Positions 40,451 through 53,815 of a stretch of DNA of 64,000 nucleotides are shown piece by piece. The stretch is from the NCBI GenBank assembly GCA_003344405.1, contig NOWV01000054.1, positions 186,001 through 250,000 of the forward strand, given 5' to 3'. The notes beneath the pieces are model-generated. The model did no database searches, was not told where the DNA came from, and saw only the letters and a list, made by a program, of their open reading frames with translations. Position 1 is the first letter of the stretch; each line of letters starts with the position of its first letter. The stretch is from Trichoplax sp. H2 (taxonomy: Eukaryota > Placozoa > Uniplacotomia > Trichoplacea). The translations under genes and the position numbers were made by a program.

Positions 40451-43400
40451 TTATTTACTATCAGTATGGCGAGAGGCAAAAATTTTAGCAATACGCTTCG
40501 TTTCCCTAGCAGATAAGTTAAAGCGCACATCGTTGTGCTCCATGACACGTTTGACCAATGGAGTCGATTGAGACATTTCCGATACATCTGAATTCGATTT
40601 TTCCTCTTCTAGCTTCTGCCGAATAATTGCTCTTTTATGCTCAGCCATTTTATGTCGCATTTCTGAATCTTGATCTAATTTCTCTTGGAGTACATGGAGA
40701 GACTGCTGAAAGACTGCAGGTGACATGAAAAAACTAAGTTCTTGTTTCGTTGCAGCATAGTCAAGACCAGCTTGATTCTCTTTATTATCCTTCCGACTAC
40801 CTGATTTGGTGCTTTCTCTAGCTGTATCTGAACGCCTCCTTTCAATTACAGTTACGCCACGATCATTCGACTCGTATTCCATAGTGGATGATATTTTGGT
40901 ATTACTGGTTTCAATCGAGTAACTCCGATTAACGAGTGCATTATCTTTTTCTTGATTACTTTCGGTGCGTCTTACTGACGTATCGAAGAAACTTGTGTTC
41001 TGTCTCAGTTCGCGAAGATTTGAAATTGATCCTATCACTTTGTCATTGCCTTCTATACCAGCGCAATCTACGGTAGTATTCGTACCCTCAGCCCTACTTA
41101 TGACTTTGGGAATATTTGCGTTATATCGGAGATCAAATACGTTGGTATTATCGTAAATGTCTGGATTACTTTCATTCCAAATTTCAGTTTCTACATTTGT
41201 TTCATTTTCGCTAGGGGGCACAGACACGTTACGAAGATTTTCTTCAGAATTTCGGTCACATTTTGTATTACTATCATTCTTCGAACTTTGATCATTGTTA
41301 AGTCTATCATATATACTTTTTTGATCTGCTTTAGTTAATTCTCCTTCGGAACTGTAAGCATCAGGTTCAAGATTATATTTCAATACCTCAGATACATCAG
41401 TTAAATTTATATCTTTATCAGTTACGGAAGAGACAAGTGCATTACTTTGGCTTTCTGTAGCTGATGCTACGGCTACACTGCGACCATTATTATCAATTGT
41501 ATCTTCGACTAAAGAGCTACTTTTGTTAGATTCTGCGAGAAAGTCATCAGCGTGTTTACTTTGCTCTATAAAAACCGGAAGCCCATGCTGATCGAAAGAA
41601 CTTTCCTCAATAACTGAAATAATTTTATTATGTTCTGATACTATAGCATGTTGATGTTCATGAATGCCATCAGTTGAAATCGATTCAGTTTGGCAAGAAT
41701 TTACCTCAAAATTCTCGTGAAGTGGGTTTACACCACCTTTCAAATCAGAATTAGAGCCAGAAGACCTTCGGTTCGTTGATATCCCATCAGTAATATAATT
41801 AGGTACAATTGCAGTCAAGTCCAAGTCAGTAACACTACAGTCACTTATTTCTTCATTTAAATAGTCATCTCCATCCTGACTTCTACAGTCATCCGTTATT
41901 TCTTCAATGAGTAATTTCCGATTACCAAGATCAACCTTCGCGCTGGTAAATTGATCGTTTGCAGGGCTTACGGAATCCTTGTTATTTAGAATAAATTGTT
42001 TTGCATCGTTATCGATAGGCCGCCCAACATTTTGATTTCTTGGCTTCTCATTTCGAACTGACGCAATACCATTTAACTTACTATCAATTGTAGAGTTATC
42101 GCTAGAGCCAAAATCATAATAATACGGACCAAGACTTTCTTTACTACTATATTTCTTAGAGGTTCTTCTACCGTCGCTAGAATGAAGACTTTCAGTAGTT
42201 CTCCTTTCCTGTTCGTCTTCCGCTATAGCAACTGTTTGTTGGTCCTGACGAAAATTTATTGTTTCAACGTTTCCTCTGGTATTGACTTGGCCATTATCAC
42301 TGTTTGAAATAAGTGCAGGCATACTATCTGTATTATCTGGATCTGAATTTGGGGGGTAACTAGATTTATCGGAAGTTGAGTCAATCTGCTGTCTATGACC
42401 TACTTTAAATAAGTTGTTAAGGGTATTGCGCACTTCATTGTTATTGATATAATGATGAATATTCTCAATTGTAGCAGAGTTTCGAATTTGATCTCCACGC
42501 AATAATTTGTTAATTGTCGTTTCTAGATCACCCATAGTTTTTTTGACATAGTCCCACGATTGTATACTTGTCGTTGTAACGGTACTGCTAGTACTGTAAG
42601 TCTCGGACACAAGGTAATTATCTACAGTCATAGATGATGCTATTTTACCATCATCGTAATACTTTTTGCTACCATCAAAAAATCTACGACTAAGCTGCTT
42701 CATTGCTTCGCGCGGTAAGGCCGATAAATTAGGATTTACGTCGACTTTTATTTGACCAACAGATTGCTGTCGGACATTTAATATGTGATACCAACCATTA
42801 ATCCTTAGGAATCCAAAGCGCAGTCCAGATAAGTCAATATTTGCTGTTCCAATCTTAGAGCCAATTTGCCTTTTTTTACCTTTCATTACTACATCACACG
42901 CGTATATATCAATATTTAGTGTATGATTTATAATCTCATTAAGATCACACGATATTTTGTGAACAGAATTCCAATTAACCGCTTGACTGACTGGAATAAC
43001 TGAAGACTTAAGGAGATTCGTACTACCAGGTACAGTAAAAGATACGTAGATCGACTGATCTGGTGATTGCAAATTCAGATGAACCGCTTCTTCTATCGTT
43101 ACTTCTAAGTCATAGTCAAATTTACCATTTATTACTGGATTGCTGTCGTCCGATATTGATGAGATAGAAACAGTTTCATCTGCGTTGGTAATTATATCAG
43201 TTTCTGAATGAAGAGGTCGATCTATTTCGTTGTCCGATTCTAGTAATTTTAAAGGATTAGACTTATGCTCAGTGTGACTTATAACAACATTTCCTCGAAT
43301 AAAAGAACCACACATATCGGATGTATCTGGTTTCAAAAGCCACCAATGGACATGGCTAGAGTGTAGAGAGTTATCGTCATCCAGTGGGTAATCAAGATAA

Positions 43401-46400
43401 CTTGATCCTAACCATTGACTCTTTGTGCCAGTATCAACCCATAACTGAACTTCTAATACTTCTTCCATTAAATACCATTTCAGTGACGGCGATAACTGAC
43501 ACCGAAATTTTCTTTCATTTTCAAATTCAAAAATCATAAATGGTGTACCATTTCTGTCAACATGTTGGCGCCAAGACAATGCCGGCGTAGTTACTGCTGG
43601 TTCTTTATAAAATTTATATCTAGCATAGCACCGAAATTTTGAGCTATTGTGCTTAAATTTTATCAATGAAATGGGTATCCAAGCATTCATAATGTTAACA
43701 GTAATAAATCTAAACTTGCTTCCTTTTCCATTATCCATGACAGAAGAAATAGACGTAAAATCAACTTCAGTAAATCGTGTTGGATACCAACCCATCCCTT
43801 TGGCTGTCATTATTACTTTATCATGATAACTTACATCGATAAATGTTGCTTTTACCTCCAGTCCTCCCAATACAGATCTTTGGCTGCTATCAGCAAATTG
43901 TTTAGCAGTTAGATCTTGTTTTGCATCTGCTGCATCAATTTCACTTCTACTAGCCCAAACTGGAAACCAACCCGTAATTCCTTTCGACGTTGATATTAAT
44001 TTAATGAGAGGCACTGCAACATAGCCCAAACGAATATCATCTAAGGTTTCATCTTTTAATTTATCAGGCAAGATGACTTCATAAGCCGATTTCGGTCGTC
44101 TATGCCATAATTCAATCAAAATTTCAGAAGTCTCTAATAATTCAGCTAAACTGATATTTCTGCCTTCATTGAAGTGATAGGCTACGGGTAACGTAAAATC
44201 CACCTGACATGAAAAATTGGGGGCGAAACTATTAGCAACTGTTCTTGTCCGCCTTTTTTTCTAAAGAAACAATACAGCGAATACAACAATTAGCTTATTA
44301 CAAACATTAATATATTGAGCGGGATACAGAAAATAACCTTTTCATCAAGAAACGATAACGATATTGTTGCATAGCTGCTAACACCAAGGGTGACAACATT
44401 CTTTATATCTGGATGTTGTTCAGAGATATATCTCGCAGCAGCCTGTGTATTTATAACCATGGGTAAATTTGCTTGACTATTCCGCAATTTAGAATTGTTA
44501 TTTATAGCTGTTAATACTGATTCAAAAATAAGTACCTTTAGGCCTGTAGCTCTTCCTAACTCCAAAGATATCGCGACAAGTGAAGAATTGTTGAGATCTG
44601 GTGTGATATTCTTCTACAATAACGATAAAAAATTTCGTAAACACGATCGCAGTGTGTTCGTAAAATAAGTCATTAGCAACTCAGTACATAAAGAATACCT
44701 CTTTAACGATCACAACTAATATTTTTATTAAGCATCAGTATCTAAGACTTAATGCCGCTATCAGGATATAAACTAATCCTGCGACCTGTATCTTACCTTA
44801 ACTGGTTTGCATATATATCTCATACTTATGTCAACATAGCCTGCAGTGCTTTGCTAAAAAAATTATATTATGACGTCAAGCTACGCGCAGTACGAAGTTG
44901 CGTAATTTCAATACATTATTAGTTATTAGCACTTCAGCTTACTTCAGCATCAATATCTGGTTGTAAAGGCAAAGAGAGCTTTAATATTTCTCCATCATTA
45001 TACTGACGTCCCATAATGGCCATAGCATTTACCTTAGCTAAAGGTAGTTTTGCCTTTATTTTGAGAAGGAATTATTACATAAGATGGCTTGAATTCGTAA
45101 CAATATAGCTAAGAATGTAAAATATTTCACAGCTAATGATGATTGCTGTACGTACCTTTGCAACAAGCTGGTCACGAACATTAGGATAATAAAATCTCCT
45201 CCATAATTCGAAAGCAACTGTAGCACCATCATCTTTATAGGGTGAACCAAAAGCCTTCATCAGTTGCTTTTGAAGAGGTATACTCTCTGGTAGCATATAA
45301 TTATGTTTAACAAGATGTTGAAAGGATGCATTGGGCACATATAAAGTAGTTGGGGAACGATGCGTTGTAAGTGTTAATGGTCCTATCGAAAATAATAGTA
45401 GTGTACATCAATTGCTAAGTAGGCACATCACTATAAGGTGTATATCGTATATGACTATCGTTTAATACCATATGAACCGAGTTGGATGTCTTGATTAGGA
45501 AAATGGTATTGAATGAAGCAATCTGTTTCTCCCCATAGGGTGTCATTCATGACAGAACCGTGAATTCTTTCAATAATGACTTCGAATTCGTGATTTAAGT
45601 AATCTACAAAGAATAAATGCAAATTGATATAGCACATAATTTCGGAACAGTTTAGTGAATTAAATTTATATAATTAGTACAGGTTTATTCGCAGACAGCT
45701 AATAAAAACTAGACAGCAGTTCAACTTAATTAGACCTTCATCGCTCCCAATCATTTGTTGAACATTTTTAGGATCAGTCATAAATGAACCCATATTGATA
45801 CTAAATAGATAAAGATATACATTTAGTAACACTACACGTTTGATATATGAACAAAACAATACTGTTGCGAAAAATGCCAAAATTACTCAATAAAGTCATA
45901 AACATATTACGTACTTATTACTGATGGTAGAACGAATAGTTGGAATATCGCGTCTACGAGATGGATGTTGGTTCTGATGACGGCCAACTTGCAGAGATTC
46001 AATCTGTACAAAATCGAAACTTTAACTACAGTTATACACAGTTTACACAATATAAGGGACAAAACCCTTTCATGAATGATTTATTGGGAAAATTAAAGTA
46101 ATTCCTTTCTAATGAATGCAAGAAGATTGACCAGCAACTACAAAGCTAACTGCTGCACAGTAAATAATAAAAAAAACATTTTTAAACCTGAGCTGCGGTC
46201 CCGAAAGCGACCAAGACCATGATGCAACCACATTGTTTGCCGGTAAAGGGACTAACTACCATAGAATCTTCATTACATACTATGATTGGATGCTATCAAA
46301 GTAATCAATACCGGAAATAGTGTTACGATTGCATCTGAGTTTTATAAGATTTAATACTTTCAAAATACCTTCGATTTCAGTAAAATGTTTGTTGTTTTCG

Positions 46401-49400
46401 GATCAATTATTGACTGTCGAATGCAATCCAAGGGAATTTTGACTATGCCAAGCAACTATAAATTTGTCATGCGAAAATGTATACATTACTTTCGAAAAAC
46501 AGTGCTATAATAACTGTTGTAAGACCACTATAAGGCATACATTATCTTCCTGTCTACCACGCTCTTTCTCCCAAACTTCCACAAACAAAAAATTATCTTG
46601 AAAGGTCTCTACTGAAGTTCTAGTAATTGTAAACGGGAATACCTATATATTAATAAAGGAGAAAAGCAAACATTAATCAATTAGTTCATTTAAATACCCT
46701 AGACTATCGTAAATAAAAATATTTAAATACAACAGACATGTTGCAGGTCGTAACGTGGTGTTAAAGTCGACCAAAGGATATTTGATTCAGCACAGCTTTC
46801 AGCAGATAATACTGAATTAATCTTTACGTAAGTCGACGGCTTTTCCGCTCTGCTAGTCTTGTTGATATCATTAGCATCAGCTGACAAATACGGTAACGTA
46901 ATTTTGCCGTGTCGAACATTAACGTACATTTGCAAAGTCAACGTCTAACCATAAAATAATATCAACAGTTACATGACAGATTAGATTTCCTAGAGTTAAA
47001 TCACCTTATAAGAGTGAATAAATTATAAGTTACAAATAGATGTTTCTAAGACAGCAAAGTAAAATTGATCATTAGCAGCTCAATCGCTAACCTCATTGCC
47101 TTGAAAAGGGGTCCCTATAAATTTAAAATAAAGTTAATCCTAATAGATTATTTAAGCTAGTATGTAACAAGGTTTCCTATTAAGCCAATATACTTACTAA
47201 TAGGAGCACGAGTAGGATTTTTCCCATCCTTTATCTCATTCGTTGTCAATTTTGGTGCTTGCTTTGTAGACAATGGATCATTGTTCCGATTACTTTCAGA
47301 AGATGAAAGTTCTGGAGATCGGGTTACATCTGGATAAACCTTTACAAATTTAGCTCTTTTCGGCAATATGGGTTTGGTAGTATCTGTTTTAAGTGCGACC
47401 TGGACCTTATTGAAGTAACGATATACCATATTAATTAAATGATAAATCAATTGACTAAAAGGAAGAAATTGATAAGCTTCAAGAGAACTAAAATCAGAGT
47501 ATACAAATACCTCAAGACTACCAAGACTAGGAAGTTTGGTTTTATCAGGTTTATGTACATCATCGACCGTTTCCATAAAAACTGGAAGTGAAGCTTGCAA
47601 TGACATGTCTTTAGAAGTTAAGATAGAATCTAATTTAACTTCTGATAAAGCCACCAAAACAGGCTGAAAAATGAGTTGTCGACAGCGAAGTACAATTAGA
47701 TCTCAAGTCTGTACAGATACAATTCAATTGACAATTTATGAAGCTATACTTAATTACTACCTCCGATTCTTGCGGGAGTAAAACAAATATTTTAAATTGC
47801 AGAGCTGAGACTTGCCAATGCTTTAATAGTGAATCGTTGAAATGAAGAGGAAATGTAGATACATGAGCAAAAGCCACCTCTGTGAAACAAATTCTCGTCA
47901 TTTTCGTTCGGGAAGCATACAAAGAAATTATATACAATATCTGTATTAGAGTTTACTTAAAAATACCTCCTTCTTTGACATTCTTCGAAGCAGACCGTTC
48001 CAATTCACCGATTATTGTGTCATCGGCTTTATTAATAGTCGTAACAGGAAATTGATATTCAATAAAAAATTGTCTAATTGCAAACATAAAGTGTAGAAAC
48101 AAAAGTAATCGAAGTTAATAAATTTACATCGGCTAAGTAAGTAATTCTTAATTAGCATTATAAATAAGTGAATCTATATTATAGTGGGCATTGACATCTG
48201 TCTTGAGCACAAATTCCAACATACAGTACCTATGATTAATTACGCCAGTCGTGGATAAAAAATTTTTGTCTAAAATGAGCTTTTGTATTACTACCCTAGC
48301 GGAAGTAACATCAGCCACGTTATGATACTTTGTTGCGTTTATGGTTATGTCATCCTGTATTTTGACAGTATTAGAGTCTGTAAATAGAAAGGAACAATGA
48401 TTTTTGGAAATTTAGTTATTTCATAATAATAACCATTCGAGACTAAACTAAATTGAAAAACTTTAGCAGTTACCTGTTTCAACTAGAGAATCTACACTTT
48501 CAGTTCTCTGTAGTTTTACGTCCATTTCTTCCAGAGTTATATCTTCATTCTTATCATCTCGCTACCAGACCATAAAATCAGTCGTACAATTTGCTTAACA
48601 ACATCATAATATAGTACATCATAAAACGCTTAACCACTCACTTCAATTTGTAATCCGCTATTGGTATTATCAGGGTTCTCGTCCGATAATAACGAAAGAG
48701 ACGATAAACTACCAGAATCCTGCTAAATCATCGCAAAATTAAAGATGTTACTAATTTCACATTTACACGATCTAATTAGTCACAAAACCCTCAGCTATCG
48801 TACCTCATCATTATAATAGAATAACGAATGCAATACTTCGTTATCGCGTACAGGATCGCTTAAATCACTTAAACTTTGATTGTCCATGCCATCTTCTGAA
48901 TCAGTAATAGATTCGAGTTTTAGATCTTCCGCATTGATCACGTTATTTCCGGTAACAAATTTTAATAAAGTAGCTTCATCATTTTCTTGGTTAGACGATT
49001 TAAATTCTCTTCTATTTCCAGAGTGCAGTAAAGTTTCTAAATGATTGCTAGGTTTTACTGCATAGCTAAAGTTATAAAAATAGTAATAATAACGTAACAA
49101 AAAGACGAAGATAAATTTAAATTTTTTTCAACACAGAAAATAGAATTGTTTTTAATATTAATTATTTTATACAACATTGAATATTATAATTACATATTCG
49201 GATCATTATCTTGGACTCGGTCTTTTGATCTTGTTGAATTATCATAGCTGCTGTCAGCTATTTTATCAGTTAGTTCTTTGCTGTAGTCGCCTAATAATTC
49301 AATATCATTCGCAATGGATGTAATCATTTTCTTCCGCAATTCAGTTCCACGGTGCAATAAAGATTCCAAAATATCGGTTTCGACTATATTCATTTATTGG

Positions 49401-51821
49401 ATAATAATAATGGCGTAGTAATTAAATGCCACATAATTTTAGACGGTAGACATACGAGCATATTAATTAACATTCTATTGCGCCCTTAAAAATAAGTAAA
49501 ATCATCTAGCATCGACAAACCGTCAGTTATCTGTTGTTGAGATTCTGTATTATGATGATGATCATCATTAGGTATTTGTGAGCTAAAGTTAGTATTGTCA
49601 TCAAGATAATGATCATCTGGAAAAGAAATTTTTTGATCATCCTTGTCGACATTAGGCTTTTTCTGCATTGATGTTACACTACCCTATTAAATTGTAAAGA
49701 TAACATAAATAGCTAAGAATAGGCTTTGGAACAATGTAGAGCTGCTAAGTATTAATCATTATTATAAGAAAGAAGTTAAGACATTATTTAAGATAATTTA
49801 AATAGGTACAATAAAAAAGCACTTAAATACCTTGAATGTTTCGGTCTTAGAATTCGTCTTACTACTGGTATCGCTCAAAGCAAAATTTGAATCTAGATAA
49901 TTATCATGATTTGAAGAATACTTAATAATATGAGAGTATAAGAAAGATTTACATCATACAGGTATATTAATAGACCTACCAATTCGCTTTAAATTTATAG
50001 ACATTTTTAGTTGCCCTAACTCGGTACCTTCAAAATCTCGTATCGCAAATAATCTAGAGTTACATCGCCAGTAAATATTAGTACGAGTATTTTATTTAAA
50101 TAAAAATGATTTTCAACTTCCTATTCTAAGAATGTATTTTCATTAACAATATATTAAGTGAGAATAGTTCTAAAAATAGAAGGTCTAATCAGAGAAATTT
50201 CACAGCCGTATGCTACATTTGCAAGTTGTCATTTCTTTAACTAATGATAGGCATATTTATCGAAGCAACAATACGGGGGACATCTTACCCATTGATCGGA
50301 TTATTTGGAGAGATATGGTTGATATTATCAAGGCGTACTACACCGATTCTTCTCATGGATGGGCTAGAAAGAATATCCAACATGAGGTACTGCATATCTA
50401 CACATAGTGGAACCACAAATTATGAATAGCCAGGAATAAATAGGAATATCCACACCGATTGCAATTAATATATTATATCAATGATAATTCATTTGCCAAA
50501 GTCTGTAAAATAGAGATAGTCACTGTATATCCATAGGTGGGGCCTAAAGCCTACAAATTACTATTAATATCCACTTACATTGACGATCATACAGTAATAG
50601 GAAGTGTACAAGTAATTGCTTACCATTTAAATAAGTTAGCAATTGCTTTAATCCTGCCTTAACAGGATATTTTGCACATTGCTTAATGATAGCAGTTTTC
50701 TTATTTTTCGAAGGGGATGATCTAAATGAACGTGGATCATAGTCAATTTTTCAGTTTCTGTGAGAAGAAGCAGGGCTACAATATTCCAAATGGAGTTACG
50801 TAGATTACTAGAGATTTTATTGAACTGAGATAGCAGATGCAACATATCTGTACGGTTGTAGTCATTGCAGTCTGTGCCAAGTTATTATTTTACTACTATA
50901 GTATGACTAAGACATCCTTGATAAGAGTGCAGCAATAAGATTATGACGAGATTGTAAGCTAGCTATCAGAGCCTAACATCAATAGCTACGTCGAAGCCAT
51001 TAGACATTAATTATTCATAAATAATCAGGTATCAAGATAGTCATGGCTAAAAAATCAAGCAATAAAATTTGCTTCAAGTTAACTTTTAAGCAGTTTCATC
51101 CATCTTACCGAAATAGTGCTCCTTTACCATCTTCACCCCACCATTTTACTCCTACGTAGATCGCTTCCGGAAAAGAACTTGTAGCGTAAACAATTTCCTT
51201 GATGTCAACGGTCAACGTAAATCGAATATAACCCACTACCTTGGGTGGTAAGCTAGTGTAAACCTGAATGGGTTTGCTGTTCTCTACATTCGATAAAGCA
51301 ATTTTACGACAAGTATTAATTATACCATTAATAGACTAGAAGTTATTATCCTATTCAACTTCATAACGTAGTATATCTCCATATTCTACTTTTACCAGGT
51401 ACTTCGATAGTGCTATTGCGAATACTTGACATCAATTTGTATGCAATGTTGGTATCAATATTCGGCTACTTTATATGTAACAATATACAGTATATATATT
51501 CGTATATATTACTTGATTGAGGCTTATTATAATTCTTGACTGCAGGTTAGTTATTCAATAGCTGTACGGTACAGTAAAATACACTCTGTCCTCTCATTCA
51601 ATGCTACCATGACCCATAATAGAAGAAAGTGATTTTATGGCTTCTATTTTCCATGATATAGGTTAGAAGATTAATGTACAGTATACAATGTACGTCGCCA
51701 ATGTGATCCATTTCAATCAATTAGCCTTTCGCCATGGAGATGTTCCATTCACTGTCAACTCCTACTATTGCATACAGTTGCAAAAACAGTTGTTACAACA
51801 TCACTTACCCCGTTTAACCAT
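40451..51821 (-). CDS. C2CD3: C2 domain-containing protein 3, centriole distal-end and ciliogenesis factor
   Basis: Twenty-nine minus-strand exons, about 2396 residues (human 2353): 51809-51821, 51109-51283, 50624-50721, 50289-50397, 49980-50053, 49831-49892, 49521-49683, 49194-49383, 48804-49065, 48642-48719, 48474-48561, 48230-48377, 47967-48073, 47761-47879, 47511-47663, 47198-47405, 47092-47114, 46738-46944, 46541-46642, 46369-46455, 46188-46292, 45915-46003, 45736-45800, 45469-45603, 45156-45382, 44943-45053, 44536-44613, 44338-44442, 40451-44260. All phases agree. C2CD3 sits in the centriole distal lumen and is needed for distal appendages and cilium assembly. Human-like anchors: VKWWGEDGKGALF near the N-terminus, WGETDCFIQYHFP, RRFYYPNVRDQLVAK, the C2 domains of the last exon, and the extreme C-terminal ETKRIAKIFASR. 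Exon 7 (donor GTTTGT) and the 23-nt exon 17 are least certain. CEP120 was considered and rejected. Confidence 0.92.
51545..51690. repeat. GTAC-palindrome words inside C2CD3 intron 1
   Basis: A looser patch (TGTACGGTACAGTAAAATAC and ATGTACAGTATACAATGTAC) in the first intron, just downstream of the 13-nt first coding exon. Confidence 0.45.
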
Positions 51822-52735
51822 GATTGTTGGCCGTAACTTTAACTGGAATAAATGATTTTTTCACACAATTATGATAGCATCAGATAAATAACATTCAAGA
51901 GAAAATCACCAGGGAAGAAATAATGATAATCATCACGAACAAGTAGAATTGCTTCTTACTAGCCAGGCATTTTTATTAGTGAACTTGGGGCAGTACGAAC
52001 TATCAACAATGACGTGATTCCACGGTGCACTACAGTACAATGCACTTACTGACTGTACTGTACACTGTAGCTACTACTACAATGTACTGTAAAATGGCGA
52101 TTTCACAATGATAACGGTACACTTTAATGGTGAAAGAAAAACGTTTTCAATATTTATTTTACCCCCCAAAAATTGCAGACACATGCCCATGAGAGCTTAC
52201 TGTTTCTAACTATTAAAAATTATCCGGATTTCGTACAAAAATGCCAGCACATACAGTACTATGCGCTGATTTATCGGTTTGGAAAAGGATCATACAGTAC
52301 TTATACTGTTCAATAAATGTGCATATACCGTACCGTACTGTAAAGTACGTACTGAATCAGTGTTTCATTAGAGGTCTACCCAGAATTTACAGCACTGTAC
52401 TGTACCATACCGTACCGTACCGTACCGTACTGTACAATAAAATTCCTCGAAAAGAAAAGAGGGCTAGAATTAAGAAGTTTTTGGCGCCAAAACTAAGGAA
52501 CTACTGTAGAGAAGAATATAATAATGTACAGTAAAATGTCAATCTGTGTCCGCTCGAGAATCGATTTGGGACATTTGAGGTATACTCAAATCTTTAATTT
52601 TGAAAGCCCAACTCTAAGTAAAACCTATTGTAACATTTCATATTGGGTTCAATGGTTGATTACTGTAAAGAGTAGGAATCGATTCTGTGACGGCAACCGA
52701 TAGCTGAAGGAGTGTAGCACAGTCACTTATCCGTC
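51822..52735. other. C2CD3 5' flank with GTAC-palindrome cluster D
   Basis: Upstream of the C2CD3 ATG, about 52020-52095 and 52250-52540 are rich in TACTGTAC, GTACAATG and a run of CGTAC units (near 52405-52435). This is the same vocabulary as at 12.3 and 15.8-17.1 kb. The 97-codon frame here is a repeat translation. No gene is seen. Confidence 0.5.
52250..52540. repeat. GTAC-palindrome cluster D
   Basis: Contains ACTGTAAAGTACGTACTG, a tandem CCGTAC/CGTACTGTAC run and flanking TACAGTAC words. It is the fourth major cluster of the window and again sits 5' of a gene. Confidence 0.6.
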
Positions 52736-53815
52736 TTCGTTGCACAGTGCACACTGCACCTCCATAGGTAACGTTACTAACATGACAGTACATTATAGCA
52801 TCGACTTGCAGATCTCCATGACGATGGTCATGGACATGCACTGCAGTCATCTTTCATAGAAAAATAATAATAAAAGACTCCATTACAGTATGCTGTAATC
52901 CATGTAATCTTTGCATATCTTATGCAACTTTTTATACTTATTCATATTTGGCAATAAAAGCTATTCATATTTGGCAATAAAAGCTGATATTCTAATCGGC
53001 TGCACAATGCGCACGTGCACCTCCATAGGTAGCGTTACTAACATGACAGTACACTATAACATCGACTTGCAGATCTCCATGACGATGGTCATGGACATGC
53101 ACTACGGCAGTCATCTTTCATAGAAAAATAATAATAAAAACTCCATTGCAGTATGCTGTAATCCATGTAATCTTGGCATATCTTATGCAACTTTTTATAC
53201 TTACTTATTCATATTTGGCAACAAAAGCTGATATTCTAATCGATTGCACAATGCACACGTGCACCTCCATAGGTAAACGTTACTAACATGACAGTAGACT
53301 ATAGCATCGACTTGCAGATCTCCATGACGATGGTCATGGACATGCACTACTGCAGTCATCTTTCATAGAAAAATAATAATAAAAAACTCCATTACAGTAT
53401 GCTGTAATCCATGTAATCTTTGCATATCTTATGCAACTTTTTATACTTATTCATATTAGGCAATAAAAGCTGATATTCTAATCGGTTGCACAATGCACAC
53501 GTGCACCTCCATAGGTAAACGTTACTAACATGACAGTAGACTATAGCATCGACTTGCAGATCTCCATGACGATGGTCATGGACATGCACTGCAGTCATCT
53601 TTCATAGAAAAATAATAATAAAAAACTCCATTGCAGTATGCTGTAATCCATGTAATCTTTGCATTTCTTATGCAACTTTTCATACTTATTCATAGCAGTC
53701 AATAAAGCTGATAGTCTTATCCATTTTCGTTGCACACGTGCACCTCAATAGGTAACGTTACTAACATGACAGTACACTATAGCATTGATTTGCAGATCTC
53801 CATGACGATGTCCAT
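52736..53815. repeat. Tandem array, about 240-bp unit, about 4.5 copies
   Basis: The landmark TCCATAGGTA (TCAATAGGTA in the last copy) recurs at 52761, 53022, 53266, 53508 and 53745, giving periods of 261, 244, 242 and 237. The 261-bp unit contains a local duplication of about 22 bp (CTATTCATATTTGGCAATAA). Units are only slightly diverged. Each carries the inverted repeat CCATGACGATGGTCATGG (7-bp stem, 4-bp loop; the last copy is degenerate), and units 3-5 carry a CACGTG hexamer. Peptides that can be read through it (HVHDHRHGDLQVDA) repeat with the unit and have no independent support. Confidence 0.85.

Noticed and set aside
40451-44203. The C2-domain protein as CEP120 or a synaptotagmin-like protein
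   Set aside because: Upstream exons and the extreme C-terminus match C2CD3 across the full length and the total length agrees with it.
50210-50429. Two plus-strand ORFs with coding-like composition
   Set aside because: They lie opposite exon 4 of C2CD3, whose minus-strand translation matches the family and splices in phase.
52736-53815. The tandem array as a CRISPR or as a His-rich protein gene
   Set aside because: Units are about 240 bp without alternating spacers, the genome is eukaryotic, and the His-rich peptides just repeat with the unit and are broken by stops.
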